Below are positions 7,536 through 12,986 of a stretch of DNA of 12,986 nucleotides, piece by piece. Position 1 is the stretch's first letter. Every line of letters starts with the position of its first letter. A program made the translations under genes and the position numbers. The notes under the pieces are model-generated. The model was not told the DNA's origin and searched no databases. It worked only from the letters and a program-made list of their open reading frames with translations. The stretch lies in the NCBI GenBank assembly GCA_946613955.1, contig CAMOGC010000026.1:1-12986 (forward strand), given 5' to 3'. This DNA is from an uncultured Clostridia bacterium (GTDB taxonomy: Bacteria; Bacillota_A; Clostridia; Christensenellales; Aristaeellaceae).

Positions 7536-8573
7536 ATGAAAAAGCTGGTTTGCCTGTGCCTGATGTGCGCGCTGCTGCTGCCCTGCCTGGCGATGGCGGA
7601 GAACGTGGTCAACGTGTTCAACTGGGAGGAGTATATTTCCCAGGACGCGATCGACCTGTTCCAGAAGGAAACGGGGATCACCGTGAATTATATGCGCTTT
7701 ACCACCAACGAGGATATGATGTCCAAGGTGGAAAACAGCCCGGGCTCCTTCGACGTGATTTTCCCGTCGGATTACCTGGTCCAGCGGATGACGGGCAAGG
7801 GCCTGCTGGTCGAGCTGGACTACAGCCAGATCCCCAATTTCCAGTATCTGAAGGCCTCCGTCAAGAATCCGTCCTACGATCCGAACAACGCCCATTCCGT
7901 TCCCTACATGGGCGGCACCCTGGGCATCCTGTATGATCCGGCCAAGGTGGACGAGGCGGATGTGCATACCTGGGGCGTGCTGTGGAACGAAAAGTACCGC
8001 GGCCAGGTGCTGATGATGGACTCGCTGCGGGACGCCATGGGCATCGCCCTGAAATACCGCGGCTATTCCATGAACTCCACAGACCCCAGGGAGCTGAAGG
8101 AAGCCGGGGATCTGCTGCTGAAGATGAAGACCAGCGGCATGGTGAAATCCTACGGCCTGGACGACTTCAAGGACAAGATGGTGGCCGGCGAGGCGGCGAT
8201 GGCCGTCGTTTATTCCGGCGACGCGCAGTACGCGGTGGAGAAGCGGCCGGATCTGAAATACGTGATCCCGGACGAGGGCTCCAACATCTGGACCGACTGC
8301 ATGGTCATCCCCAAGGACGCCAAGAACCTGGAAAACGCCTACCGGTTTATCGATTTCATGTGCCGGCCGGATGTGGCGATCATGAACACGGAAGCCATCG
8401 GCTATATTACGTCCAACGAAAAGGCGGTGGAGGAGATGGGCGAGGAGTACGCCAGCCTGTATATCCTCAATCCCACGGAGGAGGAAATCGCCCGGCTGGA
8501 GTGTTTCAACGATCTGGACAGCACGATGCTGCGGATCTACGAGGGGCTCTGGGACAGGGTGAAGAGCGAGTAA
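7536..8573 (+). CDS. potD: Polyamine-binding protein (PotD/PotF type)
   Basis: Extracytoplasmic substrate-binding protein that delivers polyamine to PotBC, 345 residues. It has a signal peptide (MKK, hydrophobic core, AMA before E22). The mature start VNVFNWEEYIS matches the PotD/PotF ligand region (W30, E32). FPSDYLVQRM matches the Ser/Tyr loop, and NIWTDCMVIP retains the Trp and Asp (W252, D254) that contact polyamine in PotD. The Trp equivalent to PotD W229 appears to be Tyr (VYSGDAQYA), so exact specificity is uncertain. No canonical lipobox is present although the signal peptide has four cysteines. AGGAGGG (7521-7527) lies eight bases before the ATG. The 67-base gap after potC holds a small stem, CGGAT/ATCCG (7481-7496), which may affect mRNA stability. 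The operon terminates at 8621-8656. Confidence 0.93.
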   Translation: MKKLVCLCLMCALLLPCLAMAENVVNVFNWEEYISQDAIDLFQKETGITVNYMRFTTNEDMMSKVENSPGSFDVIFPSDYLVQRMTGKGLLVELDYSQIPNFQYLKASVKNPSYDPNNAHSVPYMGGTLGILYDPAKVDEADVHTWGVLWNEKYRGQVLMMDSLRDAMGIALKYRGYSMNSTDPRELKEAGDLLLKMKTSGMVKSYGLDDFKDKMVAGEAAMAVVYSGDAQYAVEKRPDLKYVIPDEGSNIWTDCMVIPKDAKNLENAYRFIDFMCRPDVAIMNTEAIGYITSNEKAVEEMGEEYASLYILNPTEEEIARLECFNDLDSTMLRIYEGLWDRVKSE

Positions 8574-8579
8574 CCGAAA

Positions 8580-8778
8580 GGCCGCGGGGCCGGACGGGAC
8601 GCCCGGAAAGAGACATGGGAAGACCGTTCTCCTTTGGAGGGGAACGGTCTTTTTTTGACACAAAATGGTTTTTCGGGGGAAAAGAGGGCGAAGACGCTCC
8701 GGATAACGCCCGGCCGCGAGCCGGAGGGAGCGCGGGAAATACCGGCAGGCCGAGATCCCGGCCGCGGAGCCGGAAGGG
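8580..8778. repeat. Three copies of a GC-rich direct repeat around the potD terminator
   Basis: Three imperfect copies occur in the intergenic stretch: GGCCGCGGGGCCGGACGGG (8580-8598), CCGGCCGCGAGCCGGAGGG (8710-8728) and CCGGCCGCGGAGCCGGAAGG (8758-8777). The latter two contain a CCGGC/GCCGG inverted pair and can form short hairpins. They match nothing I recognise and are not coding. Confidence 0.55.
8621..8656 (+). terminator. Intrinsic terminator of potABCD
   Basis: AGACCGTTC (8621-8629) pairs perfectly with GAACGGTCT (8642-8650); an inner TCC/GGA pair closes the loop with three unpaired G. Seven T follow (8650-8656). It lies about 48 bases after the potD stop. Confidence 0.92.
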
Positions 8779-8788
8779 CATATGGAAA

Positions 8789-8815
8789 GCCCCGGAAGAG
8801 AATGGCTTCCGGGGC
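8789..8815 (-). terminator. Probable terminator of the first DUF6273-like gene
   Basis: A perfect 10-bp stem GCCCCGGAAG/CTTCCGGGGC with a 7-base loop lies 20 bases after the stop of the minus-strand gene ending at 8835. On the minus strand it is followed by only three T and then CC, so it is a strong hairpin with a weak U-tract. Confidence 0.65.
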
Positions 8816-8834
8816 GGGGACGCTGATGAGATTG

Positions 8835-9686
8835 TCACGGTTTCAGGGTGACCTCCCAGGGATGCTCGGAGGAGCCGTCGCCCCCGACCAGGTTGATTTT
8901 GTTCAGATCCACCAGCAGGGAGGGGCGGACGCCGATATTGATCCGGGTATAGACGCCCCAGGACAGATGCCCGTCGTATCCCACGATCTGCACCTTGTAG
9001 CAGTGCTCCCAGTCCTTGTAATTCCGGAGGGTCGCGGTCCAGTAGGGCGAATGGCCGTGGGAAATGTTGATGCGGGGGTTCTGCTTCCAGGTCGTATAGA
9101 GCTTATGGGCCTTGCAGTACTCCGTGGGGGCGGCTTCCCGGATGTAGGAAAGCAGCTGCGGCGGATGATCCTCCACGGTGCCCTTGTTGTCGTCCGGGAA
9201 GCCGTATTCATGGTTCCGCCACTGCTCCGTCGTCAGGGGGAAGCAGTAGCCGTTTTCGGTTTCCACCAGGGCGGCGCGGAAATCCTGCTCGCTGCACAGA
9301 TCGTCCAGCATCTCGCCGTTCATCCAGGTATACAGATCGCTTTCGTTGAAGGCCTTGATCCGCCGGAAACGCCGGGCGTTGCTCTGGGCCTCGGATTCGC
9401 ATTCGATAATCTGGTGCACATCCAGGATGTCCTCGGAGATCATCAGGGCGTGCTTATCCTCGGACACGTGGATGATCCACCAGACGACGGGCTTGCGCCC
9501 CCCGTCCTGCTCATAGGGATAGGAGCCCAGAATGATCTTCTGGTAGGGCATGTATCTGGCGTAGTAACGCGCCTTGCCCGTCAGGTTGTCGGGATTATAG
9601 AAGCCGCGAACCTCGGAAATGTCCGCCGCCAGCGCCGAACCGGCGAGCATCATCATGGCCAGCCATGCCGCGAGTATTTTTTTCAT
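8835..9686 (-). CDS. Secreted DUF6273-like protein, copy 1
   Basis: Exported protein of 283 residues, function unknown. The signal peptide is MKK followed by a hydrophobic stretch ending SALA near residue 20. The mature part has the pattern I associate with DUF6273: LGSYPYE (53-59), a WWIIH strand, ALMISEDIL, DLYTWMNGEML (117-127), PLTTEQ and a C-terminal GVRPSL (252-257). Tryptophans and tyrosines are abundant. The start at 9686 gives a proper signal peptide. An upstream in-frame ATG at 9773 falls in the -35 box and was rejected. The ribosome site is weak (GGATGAG about seven bases upstream). It has its own promoter, is divergent from smsC and is paralogous to the gene at 11856-12665. A role in extracellular binding is possible but not shown. 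Confidence 0.82.
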   Translation of the reverse strand: MKKILAAWLAMMMLAGSALAADISEVRGFYNPDNLTGKARYYARYMPYQKIILGSYPYEQDGGRKPVVWWIIHVSEDKHALMISEDILDVHQIIECESEAQSNARRFRRIKAFNESDLYTWMNGEMLDDLCSEQDFRAALVETENGYCFPLTTEQWRNHEYGFPDDNKGTVEDHPPQLLSYIREAAPTEYCKAHKLYTTWKQNPRINISHGHSPYWTATLRNYKDWEHCYKVQIVGYDGHLSWGVYTRINIGVRPSLLVDLNKINLVGGDGSSEHPWEVTLKP

Positions 9687-9744
9687 GGAAAACTCATCCG
9701 CCTTCCGCCCCAAACCGGGCGCTTCTCTCCGCGAGGATGGGGTC

Positions 9745-9773
9745 AGCATACCATAAAACCCCTGACGGGTCAA
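9745..9773 (-). promoter_or_regulatory. Promoter of DUF6273-like copy 1
   Basis: The minus strand shows TTGACC (9773-9768), a 17-base spacer and TATGCT (9750-9745), with TG one base before the -10 (extended -10). Start expected near 9738, leaving a leader of about 50 bases containing a CGCCC/GGGCG stem (9706-9721). Confidence 0.78.
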
Positions 9774-9880
9774 GAATCGAAAGGCCGGGCGGAGGCGGGC
9801 GATGGTGTGGGCGCCGGGGCAGGGATCGGCAGGGAGGCAAAGGGCGGAAGCGGTGAAGAATCAAACCGCGGGGCGGGGAC

Positions 9881-9913
9881 TGGTTTATCGCTCCGGGATA
9901 TGCTATAATATCC
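9881..9913 (+). promoter_or_regulatory. Extended -10 promoter of the sms operon, embedded in a palindrome
   Basis: TGC directly precedes a perfect TATAAT (9904-9909). The -35 position (9881-9886, TGGTTT) is poor, as often with extended -10 promoters. The -10 is covered by a perfect inverted repeat, GGATAT (9896-9901) and ATATCC (9908-9913) with a six-base spacer, a candidate operator. Start expected near 9916. CCC-TTCG-GGG (9921-9930), a UUCG tetraloop hairpin, lies at the 5' end of the leader. Confidence 0.75.
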
Positions 9914-9964
9914 TTTGCGTCCCTTCGGGGGATCCGGAGGGAACAGGAAAGGGAGGAACGCGTT

Positions 9965-10708
9965 TTGCTGAAATTGGAAGGCATTTCCTTCTCCGCCGAG
10001 GGGAAGGAGATTCTCAAGAATGTAAACCTGGAAACGGACGACCGCTTTCTGGCGATTACCGGGCCCAACGGCAGCGGGAAGTCGACGCTGCTGAAGGTCA
10101 TCATGGGGCTGATTCAGCCTTCCTCCGGCCGGATCTGGCTGGACGGGGAGGAAATCACCCATCTGCCCATCGACGAGCGGGCCCGCCGGGGCATCAGCTT
10201 CGCCTTTCAGCAGCCGGTGCGGTTTAAGGGGCTGAAGGTGCGGGATCTGCTGGAGCTGACGGGGCGGGACGAAAAGGACCGCAAAACCCAGTTTGCCCAC
10301 GCCTGCGATATTCTGAGCCAGGTGGGCCTGTGCGCCCGGGACTACATCGACCGGGAGCTGAACGACACGCTCTCCGGCGGGGAGATGAAGCGCATCGAGA
10401 TCGCCCTGGCCGCCGCGAGGGGAACCAAGCTGACGCTGTTCGACGAGCCGGAGGCGGGCATCGACCTGTGGAGCTTCCAGAGCCTGATTCAGGTTTTCGA
10501 GCGGCTCTACAGCCATAACCGCGGAAATATCATGATTATCAGCCATCAGGAGCGGATCCTGAGCATCGCGGACAAGATCGTCTATCTCCGGGACGGAGTC
10601 GTGGAGGCCTACGGCGAGGGGAAAAAGATCATGCGGGATCTGCATCTGGACGCGGCGCCGGCGGTATGCAGCGCAATGGCCCAGGTGGGCGAAAAGGCGA
10701 CGGTCTGA
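9965..10708 (+). CDS. SufC-like ATPase of a minimal Fe-S assembly system (SmsC)
   Basis: Cytoplasmic ABC-type ATPase that partners SufB/D-like scaffolds in Fe-S cluster assembly, 247 residues. Motifs are Walker A GPNGSGKST (33-41), AFQQPVRFKG, signature LSGGEMKRIEIA (from L136), DEPEAGID (D160, E161) and SHQERIL (H194). FDEPEAGIDLWSFQ and FQQPVRFKG are typical of the SufC form paired with a single short SufB/D, called SmsC in the minimal SUF-like system. The start is TTG at 9965 with GGGAGG (9951-9956) eight bases upstream. The last 20 residues (DAAPAVCSAMAQVGEKATV) recur as a diverged in-frame copy beyond the stop. No cysteine desulfurase or SufU/SufE gene is in the window, as expected for two-gene systems. 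smsB follows after 115 bases. Confidence 0.9.
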   Translation: MLKLEGISFSAEGKEILKNVNLETDDRFLAITGPNGSGKSTLLKVIMGLIQPSSGRIWLDGEEITHLPIDERARRGISFAFQQPVRFKGLKVRDLLELTGRDEKDRKTQFAHACDILSQVGLCARDYIDRELNDTLSGGEMKRIEIALAAARGTKLTLFDEPEAGIDLWSFQSLIQVFERLYSHNRGNIMIISHQERILSIADKIVYLRDGVVEAYGEGKKIMRDLHLDAAPAVCSAMAQVGEKATV

Positions 10709-10783
10709 AAAGGCGCGGCGGCCGCTCCCTCGGACGCGGCGCCGGCGGTCTGCGGCGCCAGGACGCAGGTGGGCGAACAGTGA
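10649..10783 (+). repeat. In-frame direct repeat duplicating the smsC 3' tail
   Basis: The 48 bases at 10649-10696 recur at 10733-10780 with seven mismatches. The offset is 84 bases, a multiple of three. Copy 1 encodes DAAPAVCSAMAQVGEK; copy 2, beyond the TGA at 10706-10708, reads DAAPAVCGARTQVGEQ and ends at its own TGA (10781-10783). Between them the frame reads KGAAAAPS. Removal or readthrough of the first stop would add 24 residues. The simplest history is a tandem duplication followed by a stop in the first unit. Confidence 0.85.
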
Positions 10784-10790
10784 AGAAAAA

Positions 10791-10823
10791 GCAGAGAAAA
10801 GCAGACGAAAGCAGAGGAAAGCA
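10791..10823 (+). repeat. 10-bp tandem repeat carrying the smsB ribosome site
   Basis: GCAGAGAAAA, GCAGACGAAA and GCAGAGGAAA follow in tandem, then GCA just before the smsB ATG. Only the last unit contains AGAGGA (10813-10818), five bases before the start. Slippage in this array could change initiation strength. Confidence 0.65.
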
Positions 10824-11741
10824 ATGGACGAGATTCAGAAAAAGCTGCTGAAGGAAGTGGCCGCGCTGGACGCGCTGCCTGTCGGGGCCTATAACATCCG
10901 GGCCAACGGGGCCAGCGCCGCCCGCAACAGCACCGCTTCCATCGAAATAACGCCGAAGGCCGACAAGCCCGGCATCGACATTCATATCAAGCCCGGGACG
11001 AAGAACCAGAGCGTCCATATCCCCGTGATCATCAGCGAAACGGGGCTGAAGGAGCTGGTCTATAACGATTTTTTCATCGGCGAGGACTGCGACGTTACGA
11101 TCGTCGCGGGATGCGGCATCAGCAACTGCGGCGGGGAGGACTCCCAGCATGACGGGATCCACAGCTTTTTTGTCGGCCCCGGCAGCCATGTGCGCTATAT
11201 CGAAAAGCATTACGGAGAGGGGACCGGCCGCGGCAAGCGGCTGATGAACCCGACGACGGTGGTGGAGCTGGCGGAGGGCGCCGTGATGGAAATGGAAACC
11301 TCCCAGATCGGCGGCATCGACGATACCCTGCGGGTCACCAAAGCCACGGCCGGGGTTAACGCCTCCCTGATTCTGCACGATAAAATCCTGACGGAAGGGG
11401 AGCAGAACGCCCAGGCGGAAATCGAGGTTCAGCTCAACGGGGATGGCTCCCACTGCGATCTGATCAGCCGGGGTGTCGCCAAGGGAAACAGCGTCCAGCA
11501 GGTGAAAATCGGCATCGATGGCAACGCCGCCTGCACCGGGCACGCGGAGTGCGATTCCATTATCATGGACAAGGGCGTCATCGTGGCCACGCCCCAGCTC
11601 AGGGCCACCAACGTGGACGCGGCCCTGATCCACGAGGCCGCCATCGGCAAGATCGCCGGGGAGCAGCTGATGAAGCTGATGACGATGGGATTGACGGAAA
11701 AGGAAGCGGAGGAGATGATCATCCGCGGCTTCCTGCAGTAA
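10824..11741 (+). CDS. Short SufB/SufD-like Fe-S scaffold (SmsB)
   Basis: Scaffold subunit on which SmsC-driven conformational change is thought to build Fe-S clusters. At 305 residues it is far shorter than SufB (about 470-500) and matches the compact SufBD form of archaea and anaerobic Clostridia. It contains YNIRANG near the N terminus, KPGIDIHIKPGTK, NDFFIGEDCDVTIVAGCG, SQHDGIHSFFVG, and the C-terminal core: C243 in HAECDSIIM (equivalent to the essential SufB Cys) and H270 in IHEAAIGKIAGEQL (equivalent to the essential SufB His). Further cysteines include C97 and C102. The end MGLTEKEAEEMIIRGFL is the family signature. The ATG at 10824 has AGAGGA five bases upstream. It is followed 13 bases later by a tiny membrane-protein gene. 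Family assignment is firm; the Sms label is inference from length and gene content. Confidence 0.9.
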   Translation: MDEIQKKLLKEVAALDALPVGAYNIRANGASAARNSTASIEITPKADKPGIDIHIKPGTKNQSVHIPVIISETGLKELVYNDFFIGEDCDVTIVAGCGISNCGGEDSQHDGIHSFFVGPGSHVRYIEKHYGEGTGRGKRLMNPTTVVELAEGAVMEMETSQIGGIDDTLRVTKATAGVNASLILHDKILTEGEQNAQAEIEVQLNGDGSHCDLISRGVAKGNSVQQVKIGIDGNAACTGHAECDSIIMDKGVIVATPQLRATNVDAALIHEAAIGKIAGEQLMKLMTMGLTEKEAEEMIIRGFLQ

Positions 11742-11754
11742 GGAGGCGGAGAAA

Positions 11755-11841
11755 ATGGCCGGAAAGATTGTTCGCTGGGCGCTGGTGGGCGTCATGCTGG
11801 CGGCCGTCGCGCTGCTGGTGATTTCTCCGACCCTGAGCTGA
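11755..11841 (+). CDS. 28-residue single-pass membrane peptide downstream of smsB
   Basis: A short frame begins with ATG at 11755. AAGGAGG (11740-11746), overlapping the smsB stop, lies eight bases upstream and is the best ribosome site in this operon. The product starts MAGKIVRW, a positively charged N terminus, then about 17 hydrophobic residues (ALVGVMLAAVALLVI), and ends SPTLS and TGA. It looks like a one-helix membrane peptide with its N terminus inside. It shares the sms transcript and ends only 14 bases from the convergent gene's stop. No family is recognised and no function can be assigned. The ideal spacing and hydrophobic core argue against chance, but length alone gives little statistical support. 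Confidence 0.65.
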   Translation: MAGKIVRWALVGVMLAAVALLVISPTLS

Positions 11842-11855
11842 AGGGGAAACCATAT

Positions 11856-12665
11856 TTATTCGGCCTTTCCGGGGATGATGACGTAGGGATCCTCAAAGGT
11901 GCCGGAGCCGCTTTCGATGGCGCAGTCCTTCAGGGACAGATGCACCAGCGGGCGGGCGCCCTCGTTTTCGGTAATGCAGTTGATATGGCCGATTTCGCCG
12001 GTCTGCTTGATGCAGCGGGTATGATCCTTCTGGTTGCTGGCCTGGTCCCGCAGCCAGTAGGGCGTATGCATGCCCACGGCCGTCCGGTAAACGAAAACCC
12101 GGGTCACCCGGATGGCGTATTCCGTCGCCCATCCCTTGCGGGCGGCGTTGGTTCCCATGCCGTAGGCCTTGTTTTTCAGCTCCGCCGTCGTCGCCAGGGA
12201 AACGCGGATGCCGCTTTCCTCCGGGATCAGGAGGGCCGCCTGCTCCTCCGTAAAGGCATCGGAGAGGAACTCCCCGTTCAGATAGGTGCACAGATCGGTT
12301 CCGACAAAGCCGGCGCCGATCTTTTTGTATTCCGCCTGCTTGCCCTTGCCCTGCCAGTGCATGGGCATGGCGAACAGCACATATTCGCTCAGGAGACACG
12401 CGTCCGCTTCATCGCTGTAGAGCACCCGCCACAGGATCGGGGAGAAGGGCACGTCGTTCTTGGTCAGATGCGTGGCCCACATGTTTTCCCTGGACCATTT
12501 CCAGGCCATTTCCTTTGGATCCCCGCCGTCGATCCACTGGGGATAGGAGCCCAGGGTCACATAGGTGTAGCCGGCCTCCTTGTCGTATCCGGGCAGGGAG
12601 ATCTCCGCCCCGGCGGAACAAAGCAGCAGCATCAGCGCGGCCAGCAGCGCAAGCGTCCTTTTCAT
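11856..12665 (-). CDS. Secreted DUF6273-like protein, copy 2
   Basis: Exported protein of 269 residues, function unknown, paralogous to the gene at 8835-9686. Its signal peptide is MKRT, a leucine-rich core and SAGA before E21. The mature part shows TLGSYPQ (37-43), ILWRVLYSD, ACLLSEYVL (89-97), DLCTYLNGEFL (124-134), SLATTAEL, PYWLRD and GARPLVHL near the end, each with a counterpart in copy 1. A loop at about 50-72 (MAWKWSRENMW) is an insertion relative to copy 1. The ATG at 12665 has AAGGGGG (12680-12674) eight bases upstream. It has its own promoter and is convergent with the sms operon, with no hairpin terminator visible after its stop. As with copy 1, an extracellular role is inferred from the signal peptide only. 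Confidence 0.83.
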   Translation of the reverse strand: MKRTLALLAALMLLLCSAGAEISLPGYDKEAGYTYVTLGSYPQWIDGGDPKEMAWKWSRENMWATHLTKNDVPFSPILWRVLYSDEADACLLSEYVLFAMPMHWQGKGKQAEYKKIGAGFVGTDLCTYLNGEFLSDAFTEEQAALLIPEESGIRVSLATTAELKNKAYGMGTNAARKGWATEYAIRVTRVFVYRTAVGMHTPYWLRDQASNQKDHTRCIKQTGEIGHINCITENEGARPLVHLSLKDCAIESGSGTFEDPYVIIPGKAE

Positions 12666-12691
12666 TCGATCGGCCCCCTTCTTTTTCCCTC

Positions 12692-12712
12692 AGACCGGAG
12701 GCCTTCCGGTCT
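12692..12712 (-). promoter_or_regulatory. Perfect 8-bp hairpin at the 5' end of the copy 2 leader
   Basis: AGACCGGA and TCCGGTCT pair perfectly around a five-base loop. On the minus strand it starts about three bases after the predicted start (about 12715) and lies upstream of the ribosome site. A 5'-end stabiliser or an operator is plausible. No T-run follows. Confidence 0.6.
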
Positions 12713-12721
12713 CCGGGGATC

Positions 12722-12750
12722 ATTATAAGCCATGGGCGGGACGGATGCAA
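12722..12750 (-). promoter_or_regulatory. Promoter of DUF6273-like copy 2
   Basis: The minus strand shows TTGCAT (12750-12745), a 17-base spacer and a perfect TATAAT (12727-12722). The repeat cluster begins only seven bases upstream of the -35 box. Confidence 0.82.
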
Positions 12751-12756
12751 GATCGC

Positions 12757-12914
12757 AGACAGGGGGACGGTTCTACTGGAAGACAGGGCAGCGAAGACAG
12801 GGGGACGGTTCGCAAGACAGGGGGACGTCGAAGACGTCGAAGACAGGGGGACGGTTCTACTGTCTGGATACAGACAGTAGAACCGTCCCCCTGTCTTGAT
12901 TGCCCCTGTCTTGC
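12757..12914. repeat. GACAGGGGGACGGTTCT repeat cluster with a 27-bp perfect hairpin (REP-like)
   Basis: Direct copies of AGACAGGGGGACGGTTCT, complete or truncated, start at 12757, 12781 (only AGACAGGG), 12795, 12815 and 12841. The last forms a perfect inverted repeat with 12871-12897: 27 bp of stem (12840-12866 with 12871-12897) and a GATA loop. A further inverted fragment, CCCCTGTCTTGC (12903-12914), matches GCAAGACAGGGG at 12812-12823. A 9-bp tandem GACGTCGAA occurs twice at 12824-12841. From memory, similar motifs recur in many bacterial genomes as REP-like palindromes, some linked to Y1 (RAYT) transposases; no transposase is in this window. Confidence 0.85.
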
Positions 12915-12931
12915 ATTCCCCGGACTGGAAT

Positions 12932-12986
12932 TCAGTCGAAACGCTTGACGACCTTCATTTCGACGCGCCCGCCTACGATATTGATC
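12932..12986 (-). CDS. C-terminal end of an unidentified protein (gene continues past the window)
   Basis: On the minus strand the frame entering at 12985 reads INIVGGRVEMKVVKRFD and stops at TGA (12934-12932). A hydrophobic strand plus basic end looks protein-like, but 17 residues are too few to assign a family. The repeat cluster lies between its stop and the promoter of DUF6273-like copy 2. No intrinsic terminator with a T-run is seen, although the 27-bp hairpin could stop or stabilise the transcript. Confidence 0.4.
   Translation of the reverse strand, partial: INIVGGRVEMKVVKRFD

Noticed and set aside
6416..8663. Minus-strand open frames opposite potB, potC and potD
   Set aside because: They are antisense to a coherent operon and have no start signals or domains.
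8634..9908. Plus-strand open frame across the first DUF6273-like gene
   Set aside because: It is antisense to a gene with signal peptide, promoter and terminator.
10629..11795. Minus-strand open frame opposite smsC and smsB
   Set aside because: It is a shadow frame over a clear SufB/D-like gene.
11940..12728. Plus-strand open frame opposite the second DUF6273-like gene
   Set aside because: It is antisense to a gene with signal peptide, ribosome site and promoter.
12757..12914. Possible CRISPR array
   Set aside because: Copies are unevenly truncated, spacing is irregular, both orientations occur, and no spacer-length units or cas genes are seen.

Overview
The window is GC-rich (roughly 60% by eye) bacterial chromosome. 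It suggests an anaerobic member of the Clostridia (Firmicutes). The grounds are strong AAGGAGG ribosome sites, TTG starts, a RecD2-type helicase, a two-gene SufC/SufB-like minimal Fe-S system of the kind common in anaerobic Clostridia and archaea, and two secreted proteins resembling the DUF6273 family. A placement near the Christensenellales or Oscillospirales is only a guess.

Layout. Positions 1-52 hold the 5' part of a tRNA-Arg(CCT) on the minus strand, behind a near-consensus promoter (204-232) and a long, apparently structured leader. Next on the minus strand are trpS (259-1275) and thrH (1365-1964), probably co-transcribed from a promoter at 2029-2058. Divergent from these is recD2 (2155-4473, plus strand). 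Its stop codon overlaps the -35 box of the next operon, potABCD (4574-8573), a complete polyamine-type ABC importer: ATPase, two permeases that overlap at their gene ends, and a secreted binding protein. The operon ends at a strong intrinsic terminator (8621-8656).

The last third is a nested arrangement. Two paralogous secreted DUF6273-like genes on the minus strand (8835-9686 and 11856-12665) flank a plus-strand Fe-S assembly operon: an smsC/sufC-like ATPase (9965-10708), an smsB/sufBD-like scaffold (10824-11741), and a 28-codon single-pass membrane peptide gene (11755-11841) with a perfect ribosome site. The 3' end of smsC carries an imperfect in-frame direct repeat, so a second diverged copy of its C-terminal tail lies just beyond the stop codon. 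The window closes with a cluster of GACAGGGGGACGGTTCT repeats, including a perfect 27-bp hairpin (12840-12897), and the last codons of an unidentified minus-strand gene.

Functionally the window is mostly housekeeping: Trp-tRNA charging, phosphoserine/homoserine metabolism, DNA repair, polyamine uptake and Fe-S cluster assembly. The points most worth following up are the smsC tail duplication, the tiny membrane gene in the Fe-S operon, dyad symmetries over the -10 regions of the sms and pot promoters, hairpins close to several predicted transcription starts, and the terminal repeat cluster.
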